From Chamaea fasciata (Eukaryota > Chordata > Aves > Passeriformes > Sylviidae): a stretch of DNA of 64,000 nt. Location of the stretch: NCBI GenBank assembly GCA_029207755.1, contig JARCOQ010000003.1:91838646-91902645 (forward strand), written 5' to 3'. The first letter of the stretch is position 1. Every line of letters starts with the position of its first letter. Both the position numbers and the translations under genes were made by a program. Of the stretch, positions 11,261 to 20,913 are shown piece after piece. The notes beneath the pieces are model-generated. The model made no database searches and was not told where the DNA came from. It worked only from the letters and a program-made list of their open reading frames with translations.

Positions 11261-12294
11261 GTGAGTACCTAGTATTTCTTCTGGTATAAATTCCAGTCAG
11301 GAGGACTTTCCATTTCAAATCATAAAAGTTTTAGATTTTTTATTATCTCTTCTTGATTGAAGCAAAACCAGCCTCAAATTGATTGTCTGTGTTATCAAGG
11401 CCATTTATCTGTGGTGTCTACTACAGAAGTTGGCATGTGTTTTATCACTAGATACATAGGAGATAGTCCTGAAAAAAATAGAATTGAGATGTCTACATAT
11501 GGAATCCATATGCCACAGGTTTTCACAAAACAGAAACACTCTACAGCTTGTAGTTTTCCTATACTCATTCACATATATAAAATACAACAAAAAAATGACT
11601 CTATCACTTCTGTGTCTTTAAGTTATGTTTCATCTCTTCCATGTCAGGGAATAACTAGCCAGGGGTTCAAGAAATAACAAAACCATCTTTTCTTGCCTTG
11701 GAGAGGGCAATTTTTTATAATTTTGACTTTCATTAAAAATGCAAATAATGTGAGCAAATAAAATGCATCTTTTGCAATTTATGACACATTTGAAAACAGT
11801 TGTTACATGATTGTATTGCATATAGATAACTAACAGTCAATTCTGAATACTGAACATCTGAAGCCATTTTAAAAAGAGGAAAATAAATATTGCAAAGTTT
11901 TCTTTATTTGCCTCAGAAATATTTTTATGCAAATTTTGTAGAAGATAGAATAGGATTTTTGTAAAACAAATTTATCTAGAATTTAACTATCATGATTACA
12001 CATCTAAGAATACCATCAAATATTTTGGTTGTCTAAGTGGTATAACAGGTCATTGACCATTCCATCAAGGGTTTTGGGGGCTACATTCTGCTCCCCATCA
12101 CTTTAAGATACATAAGTACCTTAACACTTCCATTTTTATAGTTGGAAAAATTCTCTTAACCTTTTTATTTGAAAAAAATCACATACTTGTGTATATAAGC
12201 AAAGATTTAAGATAACTGACATAAATGCATATGAGAATATGAATATTGCCCTGTTGTTGGGTTTTGATATTTTTGGTTTGACGTAAACCATTTA

Positions 12295-12299
12295 GACAT
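12295..12299. repeat. Target-site duplication (left) of solo LTR B
   Basis: 'gacat' immediately precedes the LTR start 'tgtagtggtttg' and is repeated exactly at 12,840-12,844. Confidence 0.9.
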
Positions 12300-12350
12300 T
12301 GTAGTGGTTTGAAGGCAAAACAAATGAGAGGTTCCAAGTCAGAGATACAA

Positions 12351-12356
12351 TTTAAT
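12351..12356 (-). promoter_or_regulatory. Polyadenylation signal ATTAAA of LTR B
   Basis: On the minus strand ATTAAA lies 52 bases inside the LTR's 3' end, where an R/U5 polyadenylation signal is expected. Confidence 0.6.
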
Positions 12357-12562
12357 AGGAAGAAAGGGAAAAAAAATAAAATAAAATAGATGCAATAATA
12401 GAAAAGACCACTGACAGAGTCAGAATACTACCTGAGCAGAGTGATGGAAGCAGTCTAGATTATGTAGTCTTCCTGAAGCAGTGATCCTGTAGAAAGGTCT
12501 GGTAGCTCTGGTCCTCTGGTAATCCAGGGGGTGAGGACCCTCTGTACTGTCCCAAACCCCAG

Positions 12563-12569
12563 ATTATAT
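12563..12569 (-). promoter_or_regulatory. TATA box of LTR B (ATATAAT)
   Basis: The minus strand reads 'cctggatataatctgggg', an intact TATA-like element in the middle of the LTR and upstream of its polyadenylation signal, as in a U3 promoter. Whether it is active is unknown. Confidence 0.6.
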
Positions 12570-12662
12570 CCAGGTGAGAATGCTTGGTTCCTCCCCCTGG
12601 GCGGACCATCTCCCACTGGGAAGATGAGTCATGCTGGGGCTCCTTGATGGCCCATTAACAGA

Positions 12663-12685
12663 GATAACTCCTGGAGGGAGTTATC
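12663..12685. repeat. 9-bp inverted repeat inside LTR B
   Basis: 'gataactcc' (12,663-12,671) pairs with 'ggagttatc' (12,677-12,685) across a 5-base loop. It lies between the two internal direct repeats and is probably a family feature. Confidence 0.8.
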
Positions 12686-12839
12686 TATGAGTCATGGGCA
12701 AGGCATCTGATGGGCCATTAACAGAAGATAATGGCCCAGAGGGAGGGGGTCTGGGAAAACACTGCCCCACCTGGATTCAACAGTTCATGAAGATGGTGAT
12801 AGAATACTTTGTGCACATCCTATACTACAACCCAGGACA

Positions 12840-12844
12840 GACAT
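12840..12844. repeat. Target-site duplication (right) of solo LTR B
   Basis: 'gacat', identical to 12,295-12,299. Confidence 0.9.
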
Positions 12845-14239
12845 TGACCCCAAAAAAGCCACAATTCTCTGCTTGATTCCTGTTGCATCAAATGGGCTCT
12901 CCAAGCCAATTTTAATAAAAAAAAGAAAATCACATATTAAATATTCAAAATACAGTCATCCTTCAAACTGTGATTCATCTTGCCTTTCCCTGTTAATCTA
13001 TTTTAGGGTGGAGTAAATGGTTTCATTTTTTTTAATGCTGAATTTGTATGGATCCTTGACATTCATCTTGAATCAGATACCCGGTTCAAGATGGTGGTAT
13101 CATATAGCATGCTTCCTACTGTATAATGCCACAGTTTTCATTTTTAGGGCTTTTCATGAAAGTGAATTATTGGTGATTTTTATTAGTTGAAAACATACAT
13201 TTTGTGAATAAGTGCTGTTTTCAGGGGAGTTTCAGTTACACACCATTATGTTTTTTAAGGATCAAGATGTTCAGGTCTCCATTGTAAGAAAAATACTTCT
13301 TTTCCCAGCTTATAGGATCTTGTCATCATTAATTTATTTCTTACTTTGGAAGACTAAATATCATAGTGTCATTTGGAAATGTAAATTATTTTGCTTTTGA
13401 GAACAATAATGATGAAGCAGCTAATTAATAGGTCCCCATCATGAAGAAGTTACAATTTAAACTCAGATGTGACACAAAAAGAGGAAAAATGAACAAGAAA
13501 AAAAAATAGAAATGTGACTATAACTCTTATAAAGTATTATGCAATTATCTGTCAGACATGTCTGTGTTTCTGATTGCTGAGTGCATTAGTTCCTTTGCAA
13601 GATTTTGGGACAAAGGTTTTAGAAGCAGTTTGAACAATGAAATAATGAGGTCTGTAAGTAGGAATTCAGAGGCCATTCCATGAATCTAAAACATCTAGAA
13701 AGAGAGCATGAAAATAAAATGGTAGAAGAAAATTAAAGCCTTGTCGAATTCATGTCCTTAGCACATAGAAGACAAGGCCAAAATTATAGGTTAAGGCTGA
13801 GTAATTTGGGTCACTGAGTGTCAGGAACAAGGAATTTGAACTTGTCCTAATAGAAGGATATGGTTATGGATGATGTAATTGTAGCATCACAGAAACCCTG
13901 GAGTTGGCCACATTTTAAGCCATAAATTACATTAGTATGTTCTGAATCTGTTGACTGAGGTTGAAGACAAAGTGAAACTATATGGCTTAGATTTAATAAG
14001 TGGATTTTCATCTATATAAAAAATCAATACAAGATAAAGTTGTTGATGTTGATTGACATTTATAATTTTTTGGCATCTTTAGATATTTTATTGCTGATGC
14101 TTTATTTTATTTTCTTTGTGAGCTCATTATGTCAATGAATATGAATCACGATTTCCTGTCCAAAGTACAAACTGAATAGCTAAGAAGTAAAACTGAACTA
14201 ACTTTTCTCCTTTCTGCATTTTTAGTTGGTCTCAGTTTC
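12845..14239. other. Unique AT-rich DNA, no gene recognised
   Basis: No supported gene or repeat. The open frame at 13,212-13,400 is short and compositionally ordinary. A weak CR1-like phrase near 13,886 ('catcacagaaaccctgg') is too short to call. Confidence 0.55.
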
Positions 14240-15209
14240 TCCAGTCACCGGTGGTGTCCCTCAGGGGTCTGTGCTGGGCCATTTCTGTCCAATATATTTA
14301 TTGATGACATGGATGGGGTATTAAGTCTGTCATGAGTAAATTTGCAGACAACACTAAGCTGGGAGTGTGTGTTGATCTGTTGGAAGGTGGGAGGGCTCTG
14401 CAGAGAGACCTGGAATGGTTGGATGGATGGGCAGAGTCCATTAGGATGAAGTTTAATAAGTTCAAAGAAGGAATCCTGCATTTTGGCCACAATAACCTCC
14501 TGCAATGTTATAGGCTGGGGATGGTGTGGCTGGACAGTGCCCAGGCAGAAAAGGAACTGGGGGTTCTGGTGACAGCAGCTGAACATGAGCCCGCAGTGTG
14601 CCCTGGTGGCCAAGAAGACCAATGGCATCCTGGCCTGGATCAGGAAAAGTGTGGCCAACAGGAGAAGGGAGGTCATTCTTCCCCTGCACTTGGCACTGGT
14701 GAGGCCAGACCTTGAGTGCTGTGTCCAGTTCTGGCCCCTCAGTTTGGGAAGGATATTGAGACACTCAAGCACATCCAGAAGAGGCAATGAGGCTGGTGAG
14801 GGGCTTGGAACACAAACCCTGTGAGGAACCACTGAAGGAGCTGGGGTTGTTTAGCCGTGAGGAGACTCAGAGGTGACCTTATCACTCTCTACGACTCCCT
14901 GAAAGGTGGCTGTAATCAGGTGGGAGTTGGACTCTTTCTCCGCACAGCAACTGACAGAACAAGAGGACACAGCCTTAAGCTGCACCAAGGGAAATAGAGG
15001 TTGGATATTAGGAAAAAGTTTTTTATAGAAAGGCTGATAAAGTACTGGAATTGTCTGCCCAGGGAGGTGGTGGAGTTGCCATCTTTGGATGTGTTAAAAA
15101 GACGATTGGATGTGGCCTTCGGTGCCATGGTTTAGTTGAAGTGTTAGAGTATGGGTTGGACTTGATGATCTTGAAGGTCTCTTCCAGCCTAGTTATTCTG
15201 TAATTCTGA
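14240..15209 (+). mobile_element. CR1 LINE, 5'-truncated inside the RT domain
   Basis: Plus-strand CR1 starting just before the RT motif G-V-P-Q-G-S (about 14,251) and running to the 3' tail: 'gggttggacttgatgatc', 'ttgaaggtctcttccagcc', ending in the terminal octamer-like repeat 'attctgtaattctg'. The tail matches the minus-strand copy at 58.7 kb (gccatgg, then tagttgaagtgttagagt), so the two belong to one subfamily. The left edge is the 5' truncation point. The next plus-strand CR1 starts 323 bp downstream. Confidence 0.93.
14245..15110 (+). pseudogene. CR1 ORF2 C-terminal fragment (reverse transcriptase end), broken
   Basis: Remnant of the CR1 ORF2 reverse transcriptase, which in a live element copies the RNA at the target site. 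Visible are GVPQGS-like text at about 14,251, the catalytic box as F-A-D-N at 14,341-14,352 (the usual F-A-D-D has lost its second Asp), KKTNGILAW at about 14,605, and the C-terminal Y/W-N-C-L-P-R-E-V-V-E region at about 15,045. The frame changes between 14,332-14,715 and 14,585-14,824 and again later, so no continuous protein is possible. Dead copy. Confidence 0.85.
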
Positions 15210-15532
15210 ACATTATTTTTTTTTTCCTTCAGTGAAAAATCACAGGTTTTTCTAATAAATGAAAAATTTTTATGACTATTGCCACTTGCTAATTATGTTT
15301 CTGATTTTGGCAGTGTAGTGGTTCTTTAAAGATCAATATTTCCACCTAATAGTTCAGTGTTTGAGAGAATGAGTAGAGAGAACAAAATAAGTAAACTTCT
15401 TTTATAGCGGCTGCATAAGGCATACTGGTTTCCTTCATTTGCATCTCAATTTTAGCCTAGGGAAAGCAAGTGCAAAATCAGATTTCTATCCTGCTTACTG
15501 TTTATCAATTTATGATATATCCAATATGTATT
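15210..15532. other. Spacer between two head-to-tail CR1 copies
   Basis: 323 bases of AT-rich sequence without CR1 similarity that I can see. It separates the 3' tail of the upstream copy from the 5' breakpoint of the downstream one. Confidence 0.6.
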
Positions 15533-15545
15533 AAGAGGAAAAGAG

Positions 15546-16041
15546 AGGTAGTTGTAGTAGGGGACTCTGTTCTGAAGGGAACGAAGGCTCCTGTATGCCT
15601 GCTGGACTCATCCCACAGGAAAGTCTGCTGTCTCTCTGGGGCCTGGTTGCAGGATTTCACCACAACATTCCCTGAACTAATTCAGCCCCCTGATTAGTAA
15701 CCACTGCTGGTTGTCCAGGTTGGCACTAATGAGGCTGATAAGAAAGGTACCAGGGTAATTAAAAAAGGCTTTGATTGGTTAATGGTGCAAGAGGACAGGT
15801 GCTGTTCTGCACATTTCCTTCAGTAGCAGGGATGGATAACGAAAGGAACAGGAAAACTCATGTTATCAATAAGTGGTTTAAGGACTGCTGTCATCAGGGT
15901 AATTTTGGGGTTTTTTTTTGATCATGGGGGAATTTTTATAGTATTAGGCCTGCTAGAGTTAGATGGGCTCTATCTATCTAGCAAGGGCAAAAGGATTCTA
16001 GCCCATGAGTTGGCAGGGCTGGTTGAGAGGGCTTTAAATTA
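15546..16041 (+). pseudogene. CR1 ORF1 esterase-like (SGNH) domain, broken
   Basis: C-terminal part of CR1 ORF1, which encodes an SGNH-type esterase-like domain. The nucleophile block V-V-G-D-S is present at about 15,548-15,572. The G-T-N block (V-G-T-N-E) is at about 15,719-15,733, but in a different continuity because a stop (tgattag) follows I-Q-P-P at about 15,692. The last block reads D-G-L-Y-L-S (15,962-15,979 region), where the family normally has a catalytic His at the Tyr position. The domain ends in E-R-A-L-N and a stop at 16,039-16,041, the usual ORF1 end. Function is lost through stops, frameshift and the His-to-Tyr change. Confidence 0.8.
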
Positions 16042-16148
16042 GGTTTGAAGGGGAAGACGATGAAACCAGGCTCTCCAGAAATGAGCTTATGGTGGTAAGC
16101 CTGAGTTAGTGGTGAAATTGGCAGCCCAGTTGAAGGGCATGTACACTA

Positions 16149-16750
16149 ATGCATGCAGCATGGTCAATGAACAAGAGGAAGCCATGGTACAACAGGAAAG
16201 CTGTAGGATGTAATGTAGTCCCCATCAAGAAATCATGGTGGGAGGACTCACATGACTGCACAGCTGCAATGGATGGCAAAACGCTCTTCAGAAAAGACAG
16301 AGGGAGAGGAGGTGGAGGGGTGGCTCTGTATGTTAGTGAGGCCCTTGACTCAGTGGAAATTGAGGTCAATGATGATAAGGTTGAGTGCCTATGGATAAGA
16401 ATCGGGGGAAAGGTAAAAAAAGTCAACATCCTGGTGGGAATCTTTTATAGATCACTCAAGCAGGATGAAGAGGTGGATGAATTATTCTATAAGCAGCTGG
16501 AGAATGTTTCAAAATTGCCAGCCCTTCCCCTTGCAGGAGACTTTAACTTGCCAGATATCTGCTGGAAACTCAACACAGCAGAGAAGAGGCAATCTAGGAG
16601 ATTCTTGGTGTATATGGAAGATAGCTTCTTGTCACAGCTGGTGAGGGAGCCAGGATGAGGCTCTGCTAGGCCTTTTCTATTTACAAACAGAGAAGGCCTG
16701 GTGGGAGATGTGGTGGTTGAAGGCCATCTGGTGTATAGTGACCATGAAAA
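16149..16750 (+). pseudogene. CR1 ORF2 AP-endonuclease domain, broken
   Basis: N-terminal endonuclease of CR1 ORF2, which nicks target DNA in a live element. An open frame covers 16,149-16,658. Visible are W-W-E-D-S-H-D near the start, G-G-G-G-V-A-L-Y-V, the phosphate/metal-binding G-D-F-N at 16,536-16,547, and, after a stop at 16,656, S-D-H at 16,737-16,745. The conserved E-T-W-W box reads K-S-W-W, with Lys (16,230-16,232) in place of the catalytic Glu. The true ORF2 start lies slightly upstream (about 16,135) in another frame, so a frameshift sits close to the N-terminus. Not functional. Confidence 0.85.
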
Positions 16751-16789
16751 ATTGGAATTGTCAATACTTAGTGAAACAAGGAGGGCATA

Positions 16790-18795
16790 AAAAAAATGCT
16801 ATACTGGACTTTTGGAGAGCCGACTTTGGCCTACTCTAGATGCTGATTCAGACAGTACCTTGGGAAACAGCCCTTAAAAACAAAGGGGTCCAGGAAAGCT
16901 GGGCGTGCTCCAAGAAAGAAATCTTGAAGGCAGAGGAGCAGGCTGTCCCTATGTGCCAAGAGATAAGCTAGTGGTGAAAACAACCAGCCTGGCCGGGCAC
17001 GGAGATTTTGTGGCAACTCAGGGGAAAAAAAGAGGGTGTATCACCTTTGGAAAAAGGGGCAGGCAACTCAGGAAATGTTTAAGGATGTTGTTATGTCATA
17101 CTGAAAAAAATTAGCGAGTTGAAACTTTAATTAGAATTATTTTTGGCCACTTCAATAAAGAATAAAAAAATGTGTTTATAAATGCATTGTAGCAAAAGGA
17201 GAGGCAAGGAAAGCCTCCATTCCTTATTGGACAGTGGGAGTATAGTCACCAAAGATGAGGGAAAAGGTGAAGTACTTTAACACCTTCCTTGACTCAGGAC
17301 AACTGGCCTCCTGAGCTGGTAGACAGGGATGGGAAGCAGAATGGACTCCCTTTAATCCAAGAGGAAACAGTTAGTGATCTGCTGAGCCACTTTGATGCTC
17401 ACAAGTCTATGGAACTGGATGGGATCTCTCCTAGGATTGTGAGGGAACTGGCAGAAGAGCTTGCCAAGTCACTCTCCATCATCTAGCACCAGTCTTGGCT
17501 AACCAGGGAAGTCGCAGGTCACTGGAAGGTGGCCAATGTGAAGCCCATCCATAAGAGGGGCCAATGGGAGGACTGAGAAAACTGCAGGCCTGTCAGACTG
17601 ACTTCAGTGCTCCGCAATATTATGGAACAGATCATCCTGAGTGCAATTGCAAGGAACCTACAGGATGGATGGAGGATCAGACCCAGCCAGCATGGATTTA
17701 GGAGGGGCAGGTTCTGCCTCACCAATCTTCTTTTCTGACCAGGTGACTTGCCTAGGGGATGACGGGAAGGCTGTGGGTGCTGTCTACCCAGACTTCAGCA
17801 AAGCATGTAATACTGTCTCCCATGGAGGTCTGGGATAACTGGCAGCCCACAGCTTGGACAGGTGCACTCTTTGCTGGGTTAAGAACTGGCTGTATGGCCA
17901 GGCCCAGGAAGTGGTGGTGGATGGAGCTGCATCCAGCTGGCAAGCATTCACTTGTGGTGTCCCCAAAGGATCAGTGTTGGACCCAGTCCTGTTTAGTATC
18001 TTTATTGATGTTCTGGATTAGGGGATTGAGTTCACCATTAGCAAATTTGCAGATGGCAGCAAGTTGGGGAGAATAGCAATCTGCTGGAGGGTAGGAGGGC
18101 TCTGGGAGGGACACTGATAGATGGACCAAGTCCAACAATATGAGGTTTAACAAGCCCAAATGCCAGGTCCTGCACTTTGGCCACAACACCTGCAGTACTA
18201 CAGACTAGGGACAGCGTGGCTGGACAGTGCCCAGGCAGAAAAGGAGCTGGGGGCACTGATTGATGGCGGACTAAACATGAGTCAGTGTGTGTCTAGTGGC
18301 CAAGAAGGCCAATGGCATCCTGGCCTGGATCAGGAATAGCGTGGCCAGCAGGAGCAGGGAGGTCATTTTTCCCCTGTACCTGGCACTGATGAGAGCACAC
18401 CTTGAGTGCTGTGTCCAGTTCTGGGCCCCCCAATTTAGAAAGGACGTTGAGATACTAGAGGATGTCCCGAGAAGGGCAACAGAGCTGGTAAAGGGTCTGG
18501 AGCACAAGCCCTATGAGGAACAGCTGAGGGAGCTGGGATTGTTTAGCCTGGAGAAAAGGAGGCTCAGGGGAGACCTTATCACTCTCTCCAACTGCCTGAA
18601 AGGAGGCTGTAGCCAAGTGAGGTTTGGGCCCTTTTCCCAGCCAGCAAGTGACTGGGCAAGAGGACACAGTCCTAAGCTGTGCCAGAGAAGGTTTAGTGCA
18701 GACATTAGGAAGAAGTTCTTCACAGAAAAGATGATTGGGCATTGGAATAGGTTGCTGAGGGAGGTGACAGAGTCACTGTACCTGGAGATTTTTTA
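16790..18795 (+). pseudogene. CR1 ORF2 linker and reverse transcriptase, broken
   Basis: Continuation of ORF2. Pieces of the expected order are seen: the pre-RT region at 16,800-17,110; an RT N-terminal piece (17,289-17,486, with S-D-L-L-S-H-F-D and S-M-E-L-D-G-I-S); R-P-S-Q-H-G-F-R at about 17,675; motif A as Y-P-D-F-S-K-A at about 17,785-17,805 (first catalytic Asp kept); and the catalytic box as F-A-D-G at 18,046-18,057, the second Asp replaced by Gly. The C-terminal part is open at 18,287-18,796 and ends H-W-N-R-L-L-R-E-V, the normal ORF2 terminus, with stop TAA at 18,794-18,796. At least four frame breaks separate these pieces. Confidence 0.88.
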
Positions 18796-18907
18796 AAAAA
18801 ATATTGGATATAACAGTGTGATTGTCGGTTGACCAAGTGATGTTCAGTCATAGGTTGGACTTGATGATGTCAAAGGTGTTTTTCAACCTACTAGATCCTG
18901 TGATCTG

Positions 18908-20866
18908 TGTATTTTCTGCTGGCATTATTTTTCTAATATAGTTTAAATGTTTCTGTCTACTTTTAGACATTCCTAAGACACTCTGAAACAGTCATCTGTT
19001 TTACACATCTGAAAGTTTGAATGCATTTTACCACTGGTATGCAGTACCTTGACAGCATATTGGATGCTGCTATTTTATGTCTGTGGGAGTGAGAAATGAA
19101 AATGCCAGTTTTATGACAACATGATGCATTGATTCTACTCACATGAATCGTTAATATCATACTTTGCCTTTTTGTCTTGGCCAAATTTTTGTTTTCAGCA
19201 AAAACAAAATAATGAAATTCAGATTATTTTTATTTGAATGATACAGTATTTATGTTCTTTTTATTTTCCTGAAATGCTAATAAAATCTGCAATGAGTGCT
19301 AAAGAATGAAGACTACTACTCAAGGGTATGCATGCTTGTAATGGAGATTGTCTTCTATGTAGTTTTAATGTTGAGGCCATATACACATAAAGCCTAAACA
19401 AAGTTTTCTTGACTGTTTATTTTGAATTATATGTAGATTTGTCAGTCCCAAAAATCTGCCCACCAACATTTTTTAGGAAAATATGCATATCCATTTTGAA
19501 CTTTATAGTACAATTTTGTTAGACACATAAAAGTATCCAGACAAGAGGACCTAGTCATTTGGTAACTGTGATACTCAGAATAGGTTCTTGATCCTCTGTG
19601 TTCCAGAGATATTATTTGATCTTGGAATTGCTCCCTTATATACAATGGCAGCACTACATGGTGTAAACTGCTTCTCACTGGCATCCACTGTTCAACATCA
19701 ATATCCATGGAAATAAAATAGGATGCAATCCTTCTTGGATCTCACGACTCCATAGGACGCAAAGAAAGTAAATAAACCCTAGAGATATTGCAGCAAGAAT
19801 TTTAAAATTTTCTTTTTTAGTCACCTGAGAATAAACATTTTAGATAAGCCAGTGCTAAATATTCAGACTAGGAGCATTTAATCTTTTTTGTTCATATAAA
19901 AAACCATCAAATTGATTTTTTTAAAATTTTGAACTGTGAGTTTTTACTTTTCAATTAAAAGTTTTCTAATTCTGCTTTTCCATCCATTCTCTTCAGAATG
20001 GGAAAAATAATTTTAGTTTTCCTATAGGATACAGTTTTTCTTTTCATTGAGCTCTAATTGAATATTTCAAGTGAAATAATATTAATAAAAAATACAGCCG
20101 TTGATTTAGAGTAGATGATGTTTGTGATTTCTTGCATTTTTAGTATGCTGTTACTTAAATAAAGTTTTACATAAGAAGTTTCAGAATATCTTCAGAGAAT
20201 GTGTTGAATTCCTAATTTTAGCAGTCTCTTATCTTCTAGGGCTTCATCAGCATTTTAAAACATCTAATTTTCTTCAAGCACAACAGAAATAACTAAAGCT
20301 GTGTCTAGTTGCATTTTGGTTCAGAACTTTCAATATGCACAAGTGCAATTGACCAAATTTTGCCAGATCATCTGAATAACTTTGGGAAATTTCAGGCTAG
20401 TCTACCCTATAGCAATTTTCATTTACTAATTCTCATTAACTTTTAATCTTCACAGTGTTCATCCAACAGTTTGTTTATGAAGTTCTTCTGGTACTTCCTA
20501 GGGTTTTCATCTGATAAGACAGAATGAAGGAAAAAGGTAGTATTCAACTCACAAGTGGGAAGATTTTAAGGGATTGCAGGAATCAAGATTTCCATCCACT
20601 TTTGAGGATCAATTCTTGGTGCAGCCAAGTTTGCTGAAATGAACCACTTCTGTGCTTTTTTTGTGCTTTCACCTGATAGTATATCCTCTTATTTTGAAAA
20701 CTGGTTTTGTAAAGGTAATCAAAGATTCAGACTATTTTCTTGTGACTCCTGGTTGCTTCACAGCTCAGCACAGTAAAACAACTAGCTGGTCGTATCTTCA
20801 GTTCATATTTACTTTTGAGTTGTGAATTAATTGTATTTATCTCCAAGTAGTTTAGCCATGGTGTAA

Positions 20867-20871
<5 letters not shown>
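18908..20871. other. Unique AT-rich DNA, no gene recognised
   Basis: No supported gene, RNA or repeat. The minus open frames at 18,963-19,184 and 19,442-19,708 carry no motif I know. Confidence 0.55.

Positions 20872-20910
<39 letters not shown>
20872..20910. repeat. (TA)n microsatellite, 39 bp uninterrupted
   Basis: Perfect alternation of T and A over 39 bases; self-complementary and likely length-polymorphic. Confidence 0.98.

Positions 20911-20913
<3 letters not shown>

Larger units (their letters stand above)
9338..12294. other. Unique AT-rich DNA with purine tract and G4 motif
   Basis: No recognised gene. Contains the purine tract at 10,400-10,477, the quadruplex motif at 10,698-10,719 and a possible 38-bp micro-exon at 11,223-11,260, listed separately. 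The minus open frames at 10,311-10,714 overlap the purine tract, whose complement is a stop-poor Ser/Pro/Leu-coding pyrimidine tract; they are not credible genes. Confidence 0.55.
12300..12839 (-). mobile_element. Solo LTR B of an avian endogenous retrovirus (ERVL-like)
   Basis: A 540-bp element with exact TG...CA ends (minus strand: 'tgtcctgggttg' to 'aaaccactaca') inside a perfect 5-bp duplication, the pattern of ERVL-type integration. I recognise the family as a widespread avian LTR. On the sense (minus) strand the order is correct for an LTR: a TATA box at 12,563-12,569, then a T-rich region, then ATTAAA at 12,351-12,356 close to the 3' end. Inside, a unit starting 'atgagtcatg' and including 'ccattaacaga' occurs twice 63 bp apart (12,624 and 12,687), with a 9-bp inverted repeat between. 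No retroviral coding sequence or partner LTR is present. It has few frame-disturbing repeats and well-kept ends, so it looks less decayed than LTR A. Confidence 0.92.
15533..18907 (+). mobile_element. Long CR1 LINE with parts of ORF1, all domains of ORF2 and 3' UTR
   Basis: The largest element in the window (about 3.4 kb, against roughly 4.5 kb for a complete CR1). It begins within ORF1 at 'aagaggaaaagagagg', just before the esterase GDS motif, passes through ORF2 (endonuclease then reverse transcriptase), and ends in the CR1 tail 'taggttggacttgatgatg' and 'gatcctgtgatctgtg'. Only the 5' UTR and N-terminal half of ORF1 are missing. Internal shortening is likely around 17,100-17,200, where recognisable coding text is interrupted by AT-rich sequence. 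Every domain carries stops, frameshifts or lost active-site residues. Confidence 0.95.

Noticed and set aside
13880..13930. CR1-tail-like phrase 'catcacagaaaccctgg'
   Set aside because: No 'ttggaagggacc' block or body follows; likely chance.
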